From: CAOJBM01 sp051872535
Lineage (GTDB): Bacteria > Bacillota_I > Bacilli_A > RF39 > UBA660
Length of the DNA: 16,256 bases
Assembly: GCA_051872535.1 (NCBI GenBank)
Contig: JBJEDY010000016.1
Span: 1 to 16,256, forward strand
Direction of reading: 5' to 3'
Shown here piece by piece: positions 7,080 through 15,211 of this stretch. The translations under genes and the position numbers were made by a program. Numbering within the stretch: position 1 is the first letter of the stretch; the number at the start of each line of letters is the position of its first letter. The notes below the pieces were generated by a model, which saw only the letters and a list, made by a program, of their open reading frames with translations, was not told the DNA's origin and searched no databases.

Positions 7080-8080
7080 TTTTTAATTCCTCCTTGAGTT
7101 CTTTTTAAAGCTATTGCTTCATTATGGGTAAAACCTTCACTATCAAATTCTGATGACAATTGAACAGGATACATAGTAACAATATCTTTTGTTCCAATCA
7201 TTGTAACAACGCATAAATCACTTGTTATTTCATCACCCTTATAACCTATTGGCGTATCTAATCTAAATCTATACATATCTGAAACCTCAAAGTGATTAGA
7301 ATTCATAGTTTCTATTTTATCTCTTGCATCATTTAATAATTTTTTTAAGTCAATATATTCGAAAAAACAACCATTATTGTTTCTTTCTTGTTGATTAGTG
7401 TGTTTACTTATATGATTTAATAGCATTTCTTCACTACTATCAAACAATCTGTATATCATATAATCTCTAACTGGATCAAAATTATTAGGAACACTTTTTA
7501 GTTTTCCTAACATAAATAATAAATAAGCATTAAGAATTCTATAGTGTTGTAAATGTTTAGAAGTAAGTGTATATTCATCAATTGTATTTAATATGTTATA
7601 AGCATCTTCATAATTCTTCTCTAAAATATTTAGTCCAACTAAGCCAAAAGTAGATTGGATATTAAATTTATTATTTAATTGTAATGTTTCTAACATTTTT
7701 CTCGCAATTACATTATCACCCGTTTGTATGTACAATTTTGCAAGAGCTAATAATGATTTATTTTGCATATAAGGATTAATCATGCACTCACTATAATGTT
7801 TTTTACTTGTTTCAAAATTATTCTCAATATTTTCTAATAATCCCCATATTTGTTTTAGTAAAATACTATTTAAATCCTTATGTTCAGTTAATATTTCTCT
7901 AGCTTTTGCATATTTACCTTCTCTAATTTCTATCTGAATTAACTTAGATAATGATTCTTCACGATACGATGAATGTTGGAAAGCTATTTCAAACCAATAT
8001 CTTGCATTAATATAATCATTATTTCTCCAACAATTTTGTCCTTTGAAAAAAGCTTGTCTACCATCTTTATTAATTGCCAC
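7076..8080 (-). CDS. TPR-repeat protein, first gene of the TPR pair
   Basis: A 334-residue, probably cytoplasmic protein. The first 200 or so residues are paired helices of tetratricopeptide character (NCWRNNDYINARYWFEIAFQ at 17-36, then EGKYAKAREIL, TGDNVIARKML, EKNYEDAYNIL). The last 100 residues differ: a helical stretch, then a strand-rich end (RFRLDTPIGYKGDEITSDLC, CVVTMIGTKDIVTMYPVQLS) that may be a separate small domain. It starts with GTG at 8080, 7 bases after AAGGAG. A promoter lies about 70 bases upstream. The stop TGA overlaps the start of the 851-aa TPR gene in ATGA, so the products are probably made in fixed ratio and may form a complex. No specific function can be assigned. Confidence 0.85.
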   Translation of the reverse strand: MAINKDGRQAFFKGQNCWRNNDYINARYWFEIAFQHSSYREESLSKLIQIEIREGKYAKAREILTEHKDLNSILLKQIWGLLENIENNFETSKKHYSECMINPYMQNKSLLALAKLYIQTGDNVIARKMLETLQLNNKFNIQSTFGLVGLNILEKNYEDAYNILNTIDEYTLTSKHLQHYRILNAYLLFMLGKLKSVPNNFDPVRDYMIYRLFDSSEEMLLNHISKHTNQQERNNNGCFFEYIDLKKLLNDARDKIETMNSNHFEVSDMYRFRLDTPIGYKGDEITSDLCVVTMIGTKDIVTMYPVQLSSEFDSEGFTHNEAIALKRTQGGIKK

Positions 8081-8146
8081 GACCTTACTCCTTTCTACAT
8101 TTTTTTAATTATTAACTTTTATGTTTTTTACTTGAAAGTGCTTAAT

Positions 8147-8175
8147 ATAATACTATTTTTTTTAAAATAAATCAA
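8147..8175 (-). promoter_or_regulatory. Sigma-A-type promoter of the TPR operon
   Basis: Minus strand TTGATT (8170-8175, 4/6), 17-base spacer, TATTAT (8147-8152, 5/6). Transcription would start near 8140, leaving a leader of about 60 AT-rich bases before the GTG. It sits right after the ileS terminator. Confidence 0.55.
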
Positions 8176-8205
8176 TTATAAGTTAATTAATAAAAAGATT
8201 TTTTT

Positions 8206-8235
8206 ATAAAAAACTAGTGTTTTTCAACACTAGTT
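8206..8235 (-). terminator. Intrinsic terminator of ileS
   Basis: Ten-base perfect stem AACTAGTGTT/AACACTAGTT (8226-8235 with 8212-8221) closed by a GAAA tetraloop, followed by a T run on the minus strand. It begins at the last base of the ileS stop codon. Confidence 0.85.
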
Positions 8236-11200
8236 TAGATTTTTTCAACATCAATAGTACATTCATGTCCATTTAAATCATATTTTTCCGTTAAATTATC
8301 TTTCTTAATAATTTCTGTAGATAATGTTTCAGTTTGAATATATTCTTTAAATTGTTCTACACATTTATCAATTTCTTCATCACCATTATAGTATAGTTTA
8401 ATTCTATCAGCTACGTTAAAGTTTTTAGTCTTACGTAATTGTTGAACTTTAGATACCATTTCACGGGCAATTCCTTCTAGAATTAAATCTTCAGTTAAAG
8501 CAGTTTCAAGGATAATAAAGTTATTATTTTCCATACCAACATTAAATCCTTCTTTACTTGAAATTCTAATTTCTACCATGTCAGAAGTAATTTCTTTATC
8601 CTCACCACCGACATTCATTATAATAGATTCACCTTTTTGTAATTTAACAATTTTATCAGAAGATAATTCTTCAAGTTTTGTTTGGAATTCTTTAATTAAA
8701 GGTCCAAATATTTTACCAACTTTTTTAAAGTCAGGTTTTACTGATAAGTTCATGTATTCATTTAAGTCATCAGCAAATACGATTTCTTTAATATTTAATT
8801 CTTCTTGAATTAAAGGTAATAAATCATTAATTAATTCTTTATTTTTACCATCCAATAAAGCTTCTTGAAGTGGTTGTCTTACTTTGATTTTAGTTTCTTC
8901 ACGTACATAACGTCCAATTGAAATTAAACTTCTTACTAAATCCATTTTTTCTTCAATATGTTCATCTATTAGGTTTTTATCATATTTAGGGAAATCAGCT
9001 AAATGTACTGATTTTTCTCCTGTTAATTTTTGATATATTTCTTCTGTAGTATATGGAATAATTGGAGCACACATTCTACATAACCCTTCTAATACTTCGT
9101 ATGTAGTAATATAGACTGATTTTTTAGAATTATCTAATTCACTACTCCAGAATCTATCTCTATTACGTCTAATGTACCAGTTAGATAAATCATCTGATAC
9201 AAATGTAGTTATCAATCTTGTTACATTGTTAAGATCAAATCTATCATATTCTATAGTTACATCTCTTAAAAGTTTATTATACTTTGACAATAACCATTTA
9301 TCGATTTCTTCTCTATCTTTATATTCTATATTACATTGTTTGATGTCTATTCCATCAATATTAGCATATGTTTGGAAAAATGAATATGTATTTTTTAATG
9401 GGTTAAAGAATTTAGAATATACTTCTTTAACTCCTGTTTCAGCAAATTTTAATGGTGTCCATACTGGTGAAGCATATAACATGTACCATCTAATATTGTC
9501 AGCACCATATTTTGTCATGATTTCTACTGGATCAATAATATTGCCAGTTGATTTAGACATTTTCTTACCAAATTCATCTAACATCATATCATTTACAACA
9601 ACATTTTTGAATGATGATTTTCCAGAAATAATAGTTGAAATAACTAATAATACATAAAACCATCCACGTGTTTGATCTAATCCTTCAGCAATAAAGTCAG
9701 CTGGGAATTGTGATTCGAATAGTTCTTTGTTTTCAAATGGATAATGGAATTGTGCATATGGCATTGATCCTGAATCGAACCAAACATCCATAACATCTGT
9801 TACTCTGTTCATTATTTTACCACATTCACTACATTTAATATGTAATTCATCAACATATGGTCTATGTAATTCCATTTCTTTTACATTTATATCTTCTACT
9901 ATTTTTTCTTGTAATTCTGCCATAGAACCAATCACTTCTCTATGGCCACATTCACAAGTCCATACTGGAAGTGGGCATCCCCAATATCTATTTCTTGAAA
10001 TACCCCAATCAATCATATTATCTAACCAATTACCAAAACGTTTTTCTCCAACATATGATGGATACCAATTAATTTTATTATTTTCTTCAATAATTTTATC
10101 TTTATAAGCTGTAGTTTTAATATACCAAGCTGGTTTTGGATAACTAATTAAAGCTGATTTACATCTCCAGCAATGTGGATAATCATGTGTTATTTTAATC
10201 TTTTTGAATAATTTATCATTTTCTTTTAACCATTTAATGATATCAATTTCTAGTTCTTTATCTGTAACTAATCTACCTTTCCATGGTCCTTCTGTATAAC
10301 ATCCATCTTCTCCTACTGGATTAACAAATCCAATACCATTTTTTTGACAAACTCTGTTATCGTCATCACCATATGCTGGGGCTATATGTACAATACCAGT
10401 ACCATCTTCGGCAGTAACATAACTATCTGCGATTACTTCATGACATTTACCTTCTACTTTAACAAATGGCATTAATTGTTCATATTTAATACCTACTAGT
10501 TCAGATCCTTTGTATGTTTCTAATACTTTATAGTCTTCTCCTAATACTTTTTCAGCTAAATTTTCGGCTAAGATAAATTTATATCCCATTGATTCTACTT
10601 TAATATAAGTTAATTCTGGATTAACACAAATTGCAACGTTTGCCATTAATGTCCATGGAGTTGTTGTCCATGCTAAAAAGTATTCGTCTGCATCTACTTT
10701 TTTTAACGGAACGATTACTGTATTAACTGAATCTTCTTGATATCCTTGCGAAACTTCATTAGCTGATAATTCTGTACCACATCTAGGGCAATACCATAAT
10801 ACTTTATTGCCATGATATAGCAATCCTTTTTTATCCATTTCTTTGATAATCCACCACTCAGATTCGATAAATTCATTTGAACATGTTACATATGGATTTT
10901 TACAATCAATAAATTGTCCCATCATATCAGTTACAGCATTAACTTCATCAATATTAGTTGCAGTAGTTTTATTACATTCTTTACAGAAATTTTCGACACC
11001 AAATTTTTCGATATCTTCTTTTCCTGTAAAACCCAATTTTTTTTCTACATTAACTTCAATTGGTAAACCATGTGTATCTAAACCAATTTTTCTTAATACT
11101 CTATATCCTGTCATTGTTTTATATTTGCAGAATGTATCTTTAATTGTTTTAGCAAATACATGGTGAATACCAGGTTTAGCATTAGCATAGATAGGGCCAT

Positions 11201-11336
11201 CATAGAATACCCAATCTTTTTTACCTTCTCTATTTGCAATAGTACTCTCTAAAATGTTTTCTTTTTGCCATTTTGTTAGAATAGATTTTTCAACTTCTGC
11301 TATTGGTCTTTTATCTAATTCTTCAAATTTTTTCAT
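8235..11336 (-). CDS. ileS: Isoleucyl-tRNA synthetase (IleRS type 2, GIHH signature)
   Basis: A 1033-residue class I synthetase that charges tRNA-Ile. Visible in order: catalytic signature region GPIYANAKPGIHHVFAKTIK with GIHH at 56-59 in place of HIGH; zinc-type pair CPRCG (183-187); CP1 editing domain with WTTTPWTL (223-230) and GTGIVHIAPAYGDDD (312-326); further Cys/His clusters (HCWRC near 388-392, CECGH at 461-465, CSECG at 502-506); VMDVWFDSGS (515-524); KMSKS (592-596); anticodon-binding helical domain and a long C-terminal extension. Length and C-terminal extension match IleRS type 2 rather than the shorter Bacillus subtilis-type enzyme. The frame stays open 24 codons upstream into the T-box terminator; the ATG at 11336 follows AAAGGAAG and gives the usual N-terminus, so it is chosen. 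Expression is controlled by the T-box leader. Confidence 0.97.
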   Translation of the reverse strand: MKKFEELDKRPIAEVEKSILTKWQKENILESTIANREGKKDWVFYDGPIYANAKPGIHHVFAKTIKDTFCKYKTMTGYRVLRKIGLDTHGLPIEVNVEKKLGFTGKEDIEKFGVENFCKECNKTTATNIDEVNAVTDMMGQFIDCKNPYVTCSNEFIESEWWIIKEMDKKGLLYHGNKVLWYCPRCGTELSANEVSQGYQEDSVNTVIVPLKKVDADEYFLAWTTTPWTLMANVAICVNPELTYIKVESMGYKFILAENLAEKVLGEDYKVLETYKGSELVGIKYEQLMPFVKVEGKCHEVIADSYVTAEDGTGIVHIAPAYGDDDNRVCQKNGIGFVNPVGEDGCYTEGPWKGRLVTDKELEIDIIKWLKENDKLFKKIKITHDYPHCWRCKSALISYPKPAWYIKTTAYKDKIIEENNKINWYPSYVGEKRFGNWLDNMIDWGISRNRYWGCPLPVWTCECGHREVIGSMAELQEKIVEDINVKEMELHRPYVDELHIKCSECGKIMNRVTDVMDVWFDSGSMPYAQFHYPFENKELFESQFPADFIAEGLDQTRGWFYVLLVISTIISGKSSFKNVVVNDMMLDEFGKKMSKSTGNIIDPVEIMTKYGADNIRWYMLYASPVWTPLKFAETGVKEVYSKFFNPLKNTYSFFQTYANIDGIDIKQCNIEYKDREEIDKWLLSKYNKLLRDVTIEYDRFDLNNVTRLITTFVSDDLSNWYIRRNRDRFWSSELDNSKKSVYITTYEVLEGLCRMCAPIIPYTTEEIYQKLTGEKSVHLADFPKYDKNLIDEHIEEKMDLVRSLISIGRYVREETKIKVRQPLQEALLDGKNKELINDLLPLIQEELNIKEIVFADDLNEYMNLSVKPDFKKVGKIFGPLIKEFQTKLEELSSDKIVKLQKGESIIMNVGGEDKEITSDMVEIRISSKEGFNVGMENNNFIILETALTEDLILEGIAREMVSKVQQLRKTKNFNVADRIKLYYNGDEEIDKCVEQFKEYIQTETLSTEIIKKDNLTEKYDLNGHECTIDVEKI

Positions 11337-11359
11337 CTTATTACTTCCTTTCTTTTTAT

Positions 11360-11586
11360 AAAAAAACATCCATAAAGTTAAGGGCGAATTAATAATCCGT
11401 GGTACCACCTTAATTTATGAATGATTCTCATACACTTAATCTCTTAACGCGAGTAACGTTTATTCCTAATATCAGAATAACACATCAGAAGTGATCTATA
11501 ATATTTTTTCAATTTCTGAATTTTCACCAATCATCAGTTCTCTATAATTTAATAAAATATTACCGTCTTCATCAATTGCTTTATGT
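11360..11586 (-). ncRNA. T-box riboswitch (isoleucine) in the ileS leader
   Basis: Leader RNA that senses uncharged tRNA-Ile. The T-box core AAGGTGGTACCACGG is at 11397-11411 (minus strand); its UGGU would pair with the ACCA end of a tRNA with discriminator A. The specifier is ATC (11493-11495), an isoleucine codon, followed by A, in a Stem I that also holds AGAGAACTGATG and TTGGTGAAAA. Two exclusive folds are visible: a terminator made by 11408-11423 (CATTCATAAATTAAGG) pairing with 11367-11383 (CCTTAACTTTATGGATG), followed by seven T (11360-11366), and the antiterminator that uses the T-box core. The leader fills almost all of the gene-free stretch 11337-11731; the rest is its promoter and the short phosphomannomutase upstream region. 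Confidence 0.93.
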
Positions 11587-11592
11587 AATAAA

Positions 11593-11621
11593 ATTATACA
11601 ATTAAGGACTATTTATGTCAA
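11593..11621 (-). promoter_or_regulatory. Consensus sigma-A promoter of the ileS T-box transcript
   Basis: Minus strand TTGACA (11616-11621), spacer of exactly 17, TATAAT (11593-11598): both elements are perfect matches. Transcription should start near 11586, giving a leader of about 250 bases. Confidence 0.9.
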
Positions 11622-11731
11622 TTAGGTTTTAATCAATATTATTATATTGAACTTTCTTTTTTTAAAATAATTATTGCAAAAATATCTTTTTTGGCAACTT
11701 TTATGTTATTATTATAATAGGAGTGGTTATA

Positions 11732-13093
11732 GTGGATACAAGTATATTTAGAGAATATGACATAAGAGGAGTATATCCTACACAAGTTAACGAAAATGTT
11801 GCTTATCAAATAGGAAGAAGTTATGGTTCTTATATTCAAGAAAAATTAAATAAAAAACTTTGTGTTGTTGGCCGTGATAATCGTTTATCTAGTCCTTCTT
11901 TAGCAAAAGAATTAATAAAAGGTATTACAGAATCCGGTTGTGATGTTATTGATTTAGGTTTAGTTACAACACCAATGTATTTTTATGGATGTATTAAAAC
12001 GAATGTTATTATAGGTGTGATGGTTACAGCTAGTCATAATCCTAAAGATGATAATGGATTTAAGTTTAGTTTTGATAATTTAGGTAATGCCCGTGGTGAA
12101 CAGGTTTACAATTTTAGAGATTATACCCTACAAAGAAAATTTCTAAATGGTACTGGTAAAGTTACAACTTTAGAAATATTTCCATATTATAAAAACTATA
12201 TAAAAGATAATTTAAGATTTGGTCTTAGAAGACTTAAAGTAGTTGTTGATCCTGGTAATGGTACTACAGCTTTATTCGCTAAAGATTTATATAGTGAATT
12301 CAATATTGATTTACATATGATTTGTGATAAATCTGATGCTAACTTCCCTAATCATCATCCAGATCCAGCTGTAGCCGAAAACTTAGTAATGTTACAAGAA
12401 GAAGTAAAAAGAATTGGTGCTGATGTTGGAATTGCTTTTGATGGCGATGGTGATCGTGTTGGTGTTGTAGACGAAAATGGTAATATCGTTTCTACTGATA
12501 AATTAATGATTATTTTTATACGTAGTATTATTAATCAAGTTAGTAATAAAACTTTCTTATATGATGTCAAATGTTCGAAAGCTTTAGAAGATGCTATTAT
12601 CGATGGGGGTGGTACCCCTTTTATATCAAGAACTGGTGCTAGTTATACAAGAGCTAATACATTAATTAATAACATACCTTTTGGCGGAGAATATTCTGGA
12701 CATTTGTTTTTCAACGATAAATGGCCTGGATTTGATTCAGGAATGTATTGTGGGTTAAGATTATTAGAAATATTATCAAATACTGATCAAACTATTACAG
12801 ATTTATTATATGGTATTAATGAATATTTTAATACTCCAGAAATAAAAATTAAGGTTACAGATGAAATAAAATTTAAAATTGTAGAAGAAATTAAAGAATA
12901 TTGTCATAATAAAAAATATGAAACTGTGGAAATTGATGGTGTTAGAGTTAAATATCCCGATGGTTGGGCCTTAGTTAGAGCTAGTAATACTGGTCCTAAT
13001 TTAACAGTAAGATTCGAAGCTACTACGAAAAAAAGATTAGATTCATTAAAGAAAGAATTTATAGATTTAATAAATAAAATAGTAAAGAAGTAA
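11732..13093 (+). CDS. Phosphomannomutase/phosphoglucomutase (alpha-D-phosphohexomutase family)
   Basis: A 453-residue cytoplasmic enzyme that moves phosphate between C1 and C6 of hexose phosphates, feeding nucleotide-sugar and polysaccharide synthesis. Motifs: N-terminal FREYDIRG (6-13); active-site serine loop TASHNP (99-104, phosphorylated Ser101); metal loop DGDGDR (237-242); sugar-specificity loop GGEYSGH (318-324, the form seen in ManB/AlgC-type enzymes); phosphate-binding RASNTGP (416-422). Length and domain order match the ManB/AlgC (COG1109) family. Mannose versus glucose preference cannot be decided from sequence; GlmM is unlikely given the GEYSGH loop. A GTG at 11723 overlaps the AGGAG ribosome site (11719-11723), so the GTG at 11732, 8 bases downstream, is chosen; it gives the family start 'MDTSIFREYD'. 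Divergent from ileS, ended by its own terminator. Confidence 0.94.
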   Translation: MDTSIFREYDIRGVYPTQVNENVAYQIGRSYGSYIQEKLNKKLCVVGRDNRLSSPSLAKELIKGITESGCDVIDLGLVTTPMYFYGCIKTNVIIGVMVTASHNPKDDNGFKFSFDNLGNARGEQVYNFRDYTLQRKFLNGTGKVTTLEIFPYYKNYIKDNLRFGLRRLKVVVDPGNGTTALFAKDLYSEFNIDLHMICDKSDANFPNHHPDPAVAENLVMLQEEVKRIGADVGIAFDGDGDRVGVVDENGNIVSTDKLMIIFIRSIINQVSNKTFLYDVKCSKALEDAIIDGGGTPFISRTGASYTRANTLINNIPFGGEYSGHLFFNDKWPGFDSGMYCGLRLLEILSNTDQTITDLLYGINEYFNTPEIKIKVTDEIKFKIVEEIKEYCHNKKYETVEIDGVRVKYPDGWALVRASNTGPNLTVRFEATTKKRLDSLKKEFIDLINKIVKK

Positions 13094-13119
13094 AAAAAAT
13101 ATTACTTCTTTTTCATTTT
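13084..13119 (+). terminator. Intrinsic terminator of the phosphohexomutase gene
   Basis: Ten-base stem AAAGAAGTAA/TTACTTCTTT (13084-13093 with 13102-13111), eight-base loop, then a T-rich tail. The 5' arm contains the stop codon. Confidence 0.75.
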
Positions 13120-13124
13120 TATTT

Positions 13125-13130
13125 TATAAT
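13125..13130 (+). promoter_or_regulatory. Probable -10 element for the two-component operon
   Basis: Perfect TATAAT 27 bases upstream of the response-regulator ATG, with AGGAG between. No good -35 is seen at 16-18 bases (TTACTT inside the terminator is the nearest), so the promoter may be weak or activator-dependent. Confidence 0.4.
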
Positions 13131-13156
13131 GTATTAGTGTAGGAGAAGAAAGAAAT

Positions 13157-13879
13157 ATGATAAATTATATACTTTATGAAGATAACGACTGCAGTATCAA
13201 AAAATATTCTTCAATAATTAATGACTTTATGATGAATAAGAAAGAAAATTATAAGATTATAAAGATTAGTAAATATGATAATAATACTTGGTCAAAGATT
13301 AAAAATATAGATACTAAGAAAATATATCTATTAGATATTGAGGTACCTGGTAAATCTGGTATCGAATTTGCTAGAGAAATAAGACTTAGTGGTGACTGGA
13401 TGAGTCCAATTATTATTTGTAGCAGTCACGAAGAGTTTAAAATGACTGGATACACTAGTAAAATATTAACTTTAGATTTTATTGTGAAGAATAAAGATAT
13501 CGATAAAAATATTTTGGATGCTTTAAGTGTTGCATTTGATATTATATCAACGCACAAATCATTTAATTTTAAATATAGCGGCGAATATTATCAAATACCA
13601 TATCAGAGTATTTTGTATATTGAGAAAAATATAAACGATAACTACTCTACTTTGCATACTAAAAGAAATAAATATATAATAAAAGATACAATAAATAATA
13701 TTTTTAATTCTTTAGATGATGAACGTTTCTTCCAAAGTCATCGTAGTTGTATAATTAATTTAGATAATATCTCATCTATAGATTTTTCAAATAATACTAT
13801 CTTCTTCTTTGGAAATATAAGTACAGAGTTATTATCAAGAGAATCAAAAAGAGAATTAAAAAATATGATTAATATGTGA
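13157..13879 (+). CDS. LytTR-family response regulator (AgrA/ComE-like)
   Basis: A 240-residue DNA-binding response regulator. The receiver domain (1-125) has the acidic pair Glu8-Asp9 (LYEDND), phospho-acceptor Asp60 (IYLLDIEVPGKSG), the Ser89/Ser90 switch residues (IIICSSHEE) and Lys111 (DFIVK). A LytTR domain follows (about 137-238) with FFQSHRSCIINLDNI (191-205), typical of this fold, which binds direct repeats upstream of target promoters. Such regulators control quorum sensing, bacteriocins, competence or cell-wall functions. The stop (TGA) is 8 bases before the kinase ATG and the kinase ribosome site overlaps it, so the two form an operon. AGGAG lies 11 bases upstream of the ATG, slightly far. 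The gene sits directly after the phosphohexomutase terminator. No target operator is evident in the window. Confidence 0.93.
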   Translation: MINYILYEDNDCSIKKYSSIINDFMMNKKENYKIIKISKYDNNTWSKIKNIDTKKIYLLDIEVPGKSGIEFAREIRLSGDWMSPIIICSSHEEFKMTGYTSKILTLDFIVKNKDIDKNILDALSVAFDIISTHKSFNFKYSGEYYQIPYQSILYIEKNINDNYSTLHTKRNKYIIKDTINNIFNSLDDERFFQSHRSCIINLDNISSIDFSNNTIFFFGNISTELLSRESKRELKNMINM

Positions 13880-13887
13880 GGTTTATG

Positions 13888-14808
13888 ATGAAATATTTAT
13901 TGATATTTGGATATGCTTTTTTAATGGCTTACTTTATTAACAGATTATGTTTTAAATTTAAAGATAAAAGAAATTGCATTAAATATAAATGTCTTGCTTT
14001 AATAATTAGTTTTACACTACTCTTCTCTTTTCTTTGTTTTAGCAATAAATATTATTTAGGAGGAATTATTCTTTTAATAATGTCTCTTATTGCTTTTTAT
14101 ATTCTTATTATTCATACAGATATTAAAAAACTTCTTAACGAATATAAAAATGTTGTTAACTATGTTAATACTAATGAAGATTTAATTCAAAAATATCGAT
14201 TTTTAATTCACGAAAATCGCAATCAGTTAATCTATATAAGAAATATGACTGATAAAAAGAATAAAGAACTTATAAGTTATATTGATAATCTCCTTAATAA
14301 TCAAAATAAAGCTACTAATGATGATTGGATAGAAAATAGTTTAATTAATATTAAACTTAATGGATTAAGAGGTTTCTTAGAATTTAAATTAAGTGAGATG
14401 AAAAAAGAAAATTTAAAACTAGAAATTAGTATTAGCGATGATGTTAAAGATTTTAGTCTTAAAACAATGGATATAAGTGATAAAGAAAAACTTTATACTA
14501 TTATTGGTGTTTTAATTGATAATGCCAAGGAAGCATTAATTGAAAAGAAGAAAAAGAACTTTTCTTTCAATATATACGTAAGAGATAATAAATTATATAT
14601 TATATTTGCTAATGAAATTTGTACTTCTTTTGATTCAACATTTATATATAAAAAGAAATATTCAACAAAAGGACTTGAACATGGAAATGGTTTAGGTATT
14701 GTTAAAAAAATTGCTAATCATAGTAAGTTGTTTAATTTGTTTACTGATGTGTATGATAACTATTTTGTGCAAACTCTTGTTATCGGACCGAAAACCACCA
14801 AAAATTAA
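13888..14808 (+). CDS. GHKL-type sensor histidine kinase (AgrC-like, short sensor)
   Basis: A 306-residue membrane kinase, partner of the LytTR regulator. Three hydrophobic segments (about 3-20, 36-52, 55-76) form the whole sensor, against six or seven in classical AgrC (about 430 residues). A dimerisation helix carries the probable phospho-acceptor His108 in FLIHENRNQLIYIR, matching the His-x-x-x-Asn of the AgrC (HPK10) type. ATPase motifs: N box VLIDNAKEAL (208-217) and G box KGLEHGNGLGI (261-271), with no separate D/F box, as usual in this family. The frame is open from a GTG at 13876, but GAGG at 13878-13881 best serves the ATG at 13888 (ATG at 13885 is too close). The ligand is unknown; no AgrB- or AgrD-like gene is present in the window. 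No clear terminator follows before the csp promoter. Confidence 0.9.
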   Translation: MKYLLIFGYAFLMAYFINRLCFKFKDKRNCIKYKCLALIISFTLLFSFLCFSNKYYLGGIILLIMSLIAFYILIIHTDIKKLLNEYKNVVNYVNTNEDLIQKYRFLIHENRNQLIYIRNMTDKKNKELISYIDNLLNNQNKATNDDWIENSLINIKLNGLRGFLEFKLSEMKKENLKLEISISDDVKDFSLKTMDISDKEKLYTIIGVLIDNAKEALIEKKKKNFSFNIYVRDNKLYIIFANEICTSFDSTFIYKKKYSTKGLEHGNGLGIVKKIANHSKLFNLFTDVYDNYFVQTLVIGPKTTKN

Positions 14809-14845
14809 CAGAATACCACCTTTTAAAGTTCTATTATTATAGTTG

Positions 14846-14854
14846 TGATATTAT
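14846..14854 (+). promoter_or_regulatory. Extended -10 promoter of the cold-shock gene
   Basis: TGATATTAT: TGn extension followed by TATTAT (14849-14854), without a clear -35. Transcription would start near 14861, leaving a leader of about 67 bases, in keeping with the structured leaders common on csp genes. Confidence 0.45.
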
Positions 14855-14927
14855 TATATTGCGCATGGAGTTAGTAGTGAATATTCACGGAACAGTAATA
14901 GAATTATACGAAGGTGAGGTGTCTTAC

Positions 14928-15143
14928 ATGAGAGGTAAGATTAAATGGTTTAACAATGAAAAAGGATATGGCTTTATTGAATATAAAGAAAATGAAGATA
15001 TTTTTGTTCATTATTCAGCAATCGTGAAAGATGGATACAAAACTCTATCTGAAGGTGACGAAGTTGAATTTAATTTGATTGAAACTACTAAAGGCTTACA
15101 AGCTCAAAATGTAGTTAATGTTAAAGACTTAATATGTCAATAA
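14928..15143 (+). CDS. csp: Cold-shock protein, CspA family (RNA chaperone)
   Basis: A 71-residue single cold-shock domain that binds single-stranded RNA and DNA and melts secondary structure. It starts MRGKIKWFNNEKGYGFIEY, with RNP1 as KGYGFIEY (12-19) and RNP2 as DIFVHYS (24-30), and the basic and aromatic binding residues are in place. The usual length is 65-72. The frame stays open 23 codons upstream of the chosen start, but GAGGTG (14916-14921) is 6 bases from this ATG and the upstream residues do not match the family, so the shorter form is correct. It is followed at once by a strong hairpin terminator and converges on deoD. Confidence 0.96.
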   Translation: MRGKIKWFNNEKGYGFIEYKENEDIFVHYSAIVKDGYKTLSEGDEVEFNLIETTKGLQAQNVVNVKDLICQ

Positions 15144-15170
15144 AAAAACAAGGAATAACCTTGTTTTTTT
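15142..15170. terminator. Bidirectional intrinsic terminator between csp and deoD
   Basis: Perfect 12-base stem AAAAAAACAAGG/CCTTGTTTTTTT (15142-15153 with 15159-15170) and five-base loop AATAA. T runs on both strands let it serve csp on the plus strand and deoD on the minus strand. Confidence 0.88.
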
Positions 15171-15172
15171 AT

Positions 15173-15197
15173 TTGGCGATTAGTGCTAATCAGCCAA
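15173..15197. other. Second hairpin in the csp-deoD intergenic region
   Basis: TTGGC and GATTAG pair with CTAATC and GCCAA with one bulged A, an 11-base stem that is GC-richer than its surroundings. A T-rich stretch (15201-15214) follows on the plus strand only. It may be a back-up terminator for csp, or a stabilising 3' structure of the deoD mRNA. Confidence 0.4.
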
Positions 15198-15211
15198 TCC
15201 CTTTTTATTTT

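Noticed and set aside
11337..11408. Upstream extension of ileS to 11408
   Set aside because: The extra codons lie inside the T-box core and terminator; the ATG at 11336 has its own ribosome site and the right N-terminus.
11691..11718. TTGGCA - 16 bases - TATAAT as promoter of the phosphohexomutase gene
   Set aside because: Its transcription start would fall at or beyond the AGGAG ribosome site, leaving no usable leader. I could not find a better promoter, so none is listed.
13876..13887. GTG at 13876 or ATG at 13885 as the kinase start
   Set aside because: GTG 13876 lacks an upstream ribosome site and overlaps GAGG; ATG 13885 is only 3 bases from GAGG. ATG 13888 has 6.
14859..14927. N-terminal extension of the cold-shock protein
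   Set aside because: The extra 23 residues have no counterpart in the family and the ribosome site sits directly before the internal ATG. The region is more likely leader RNA.
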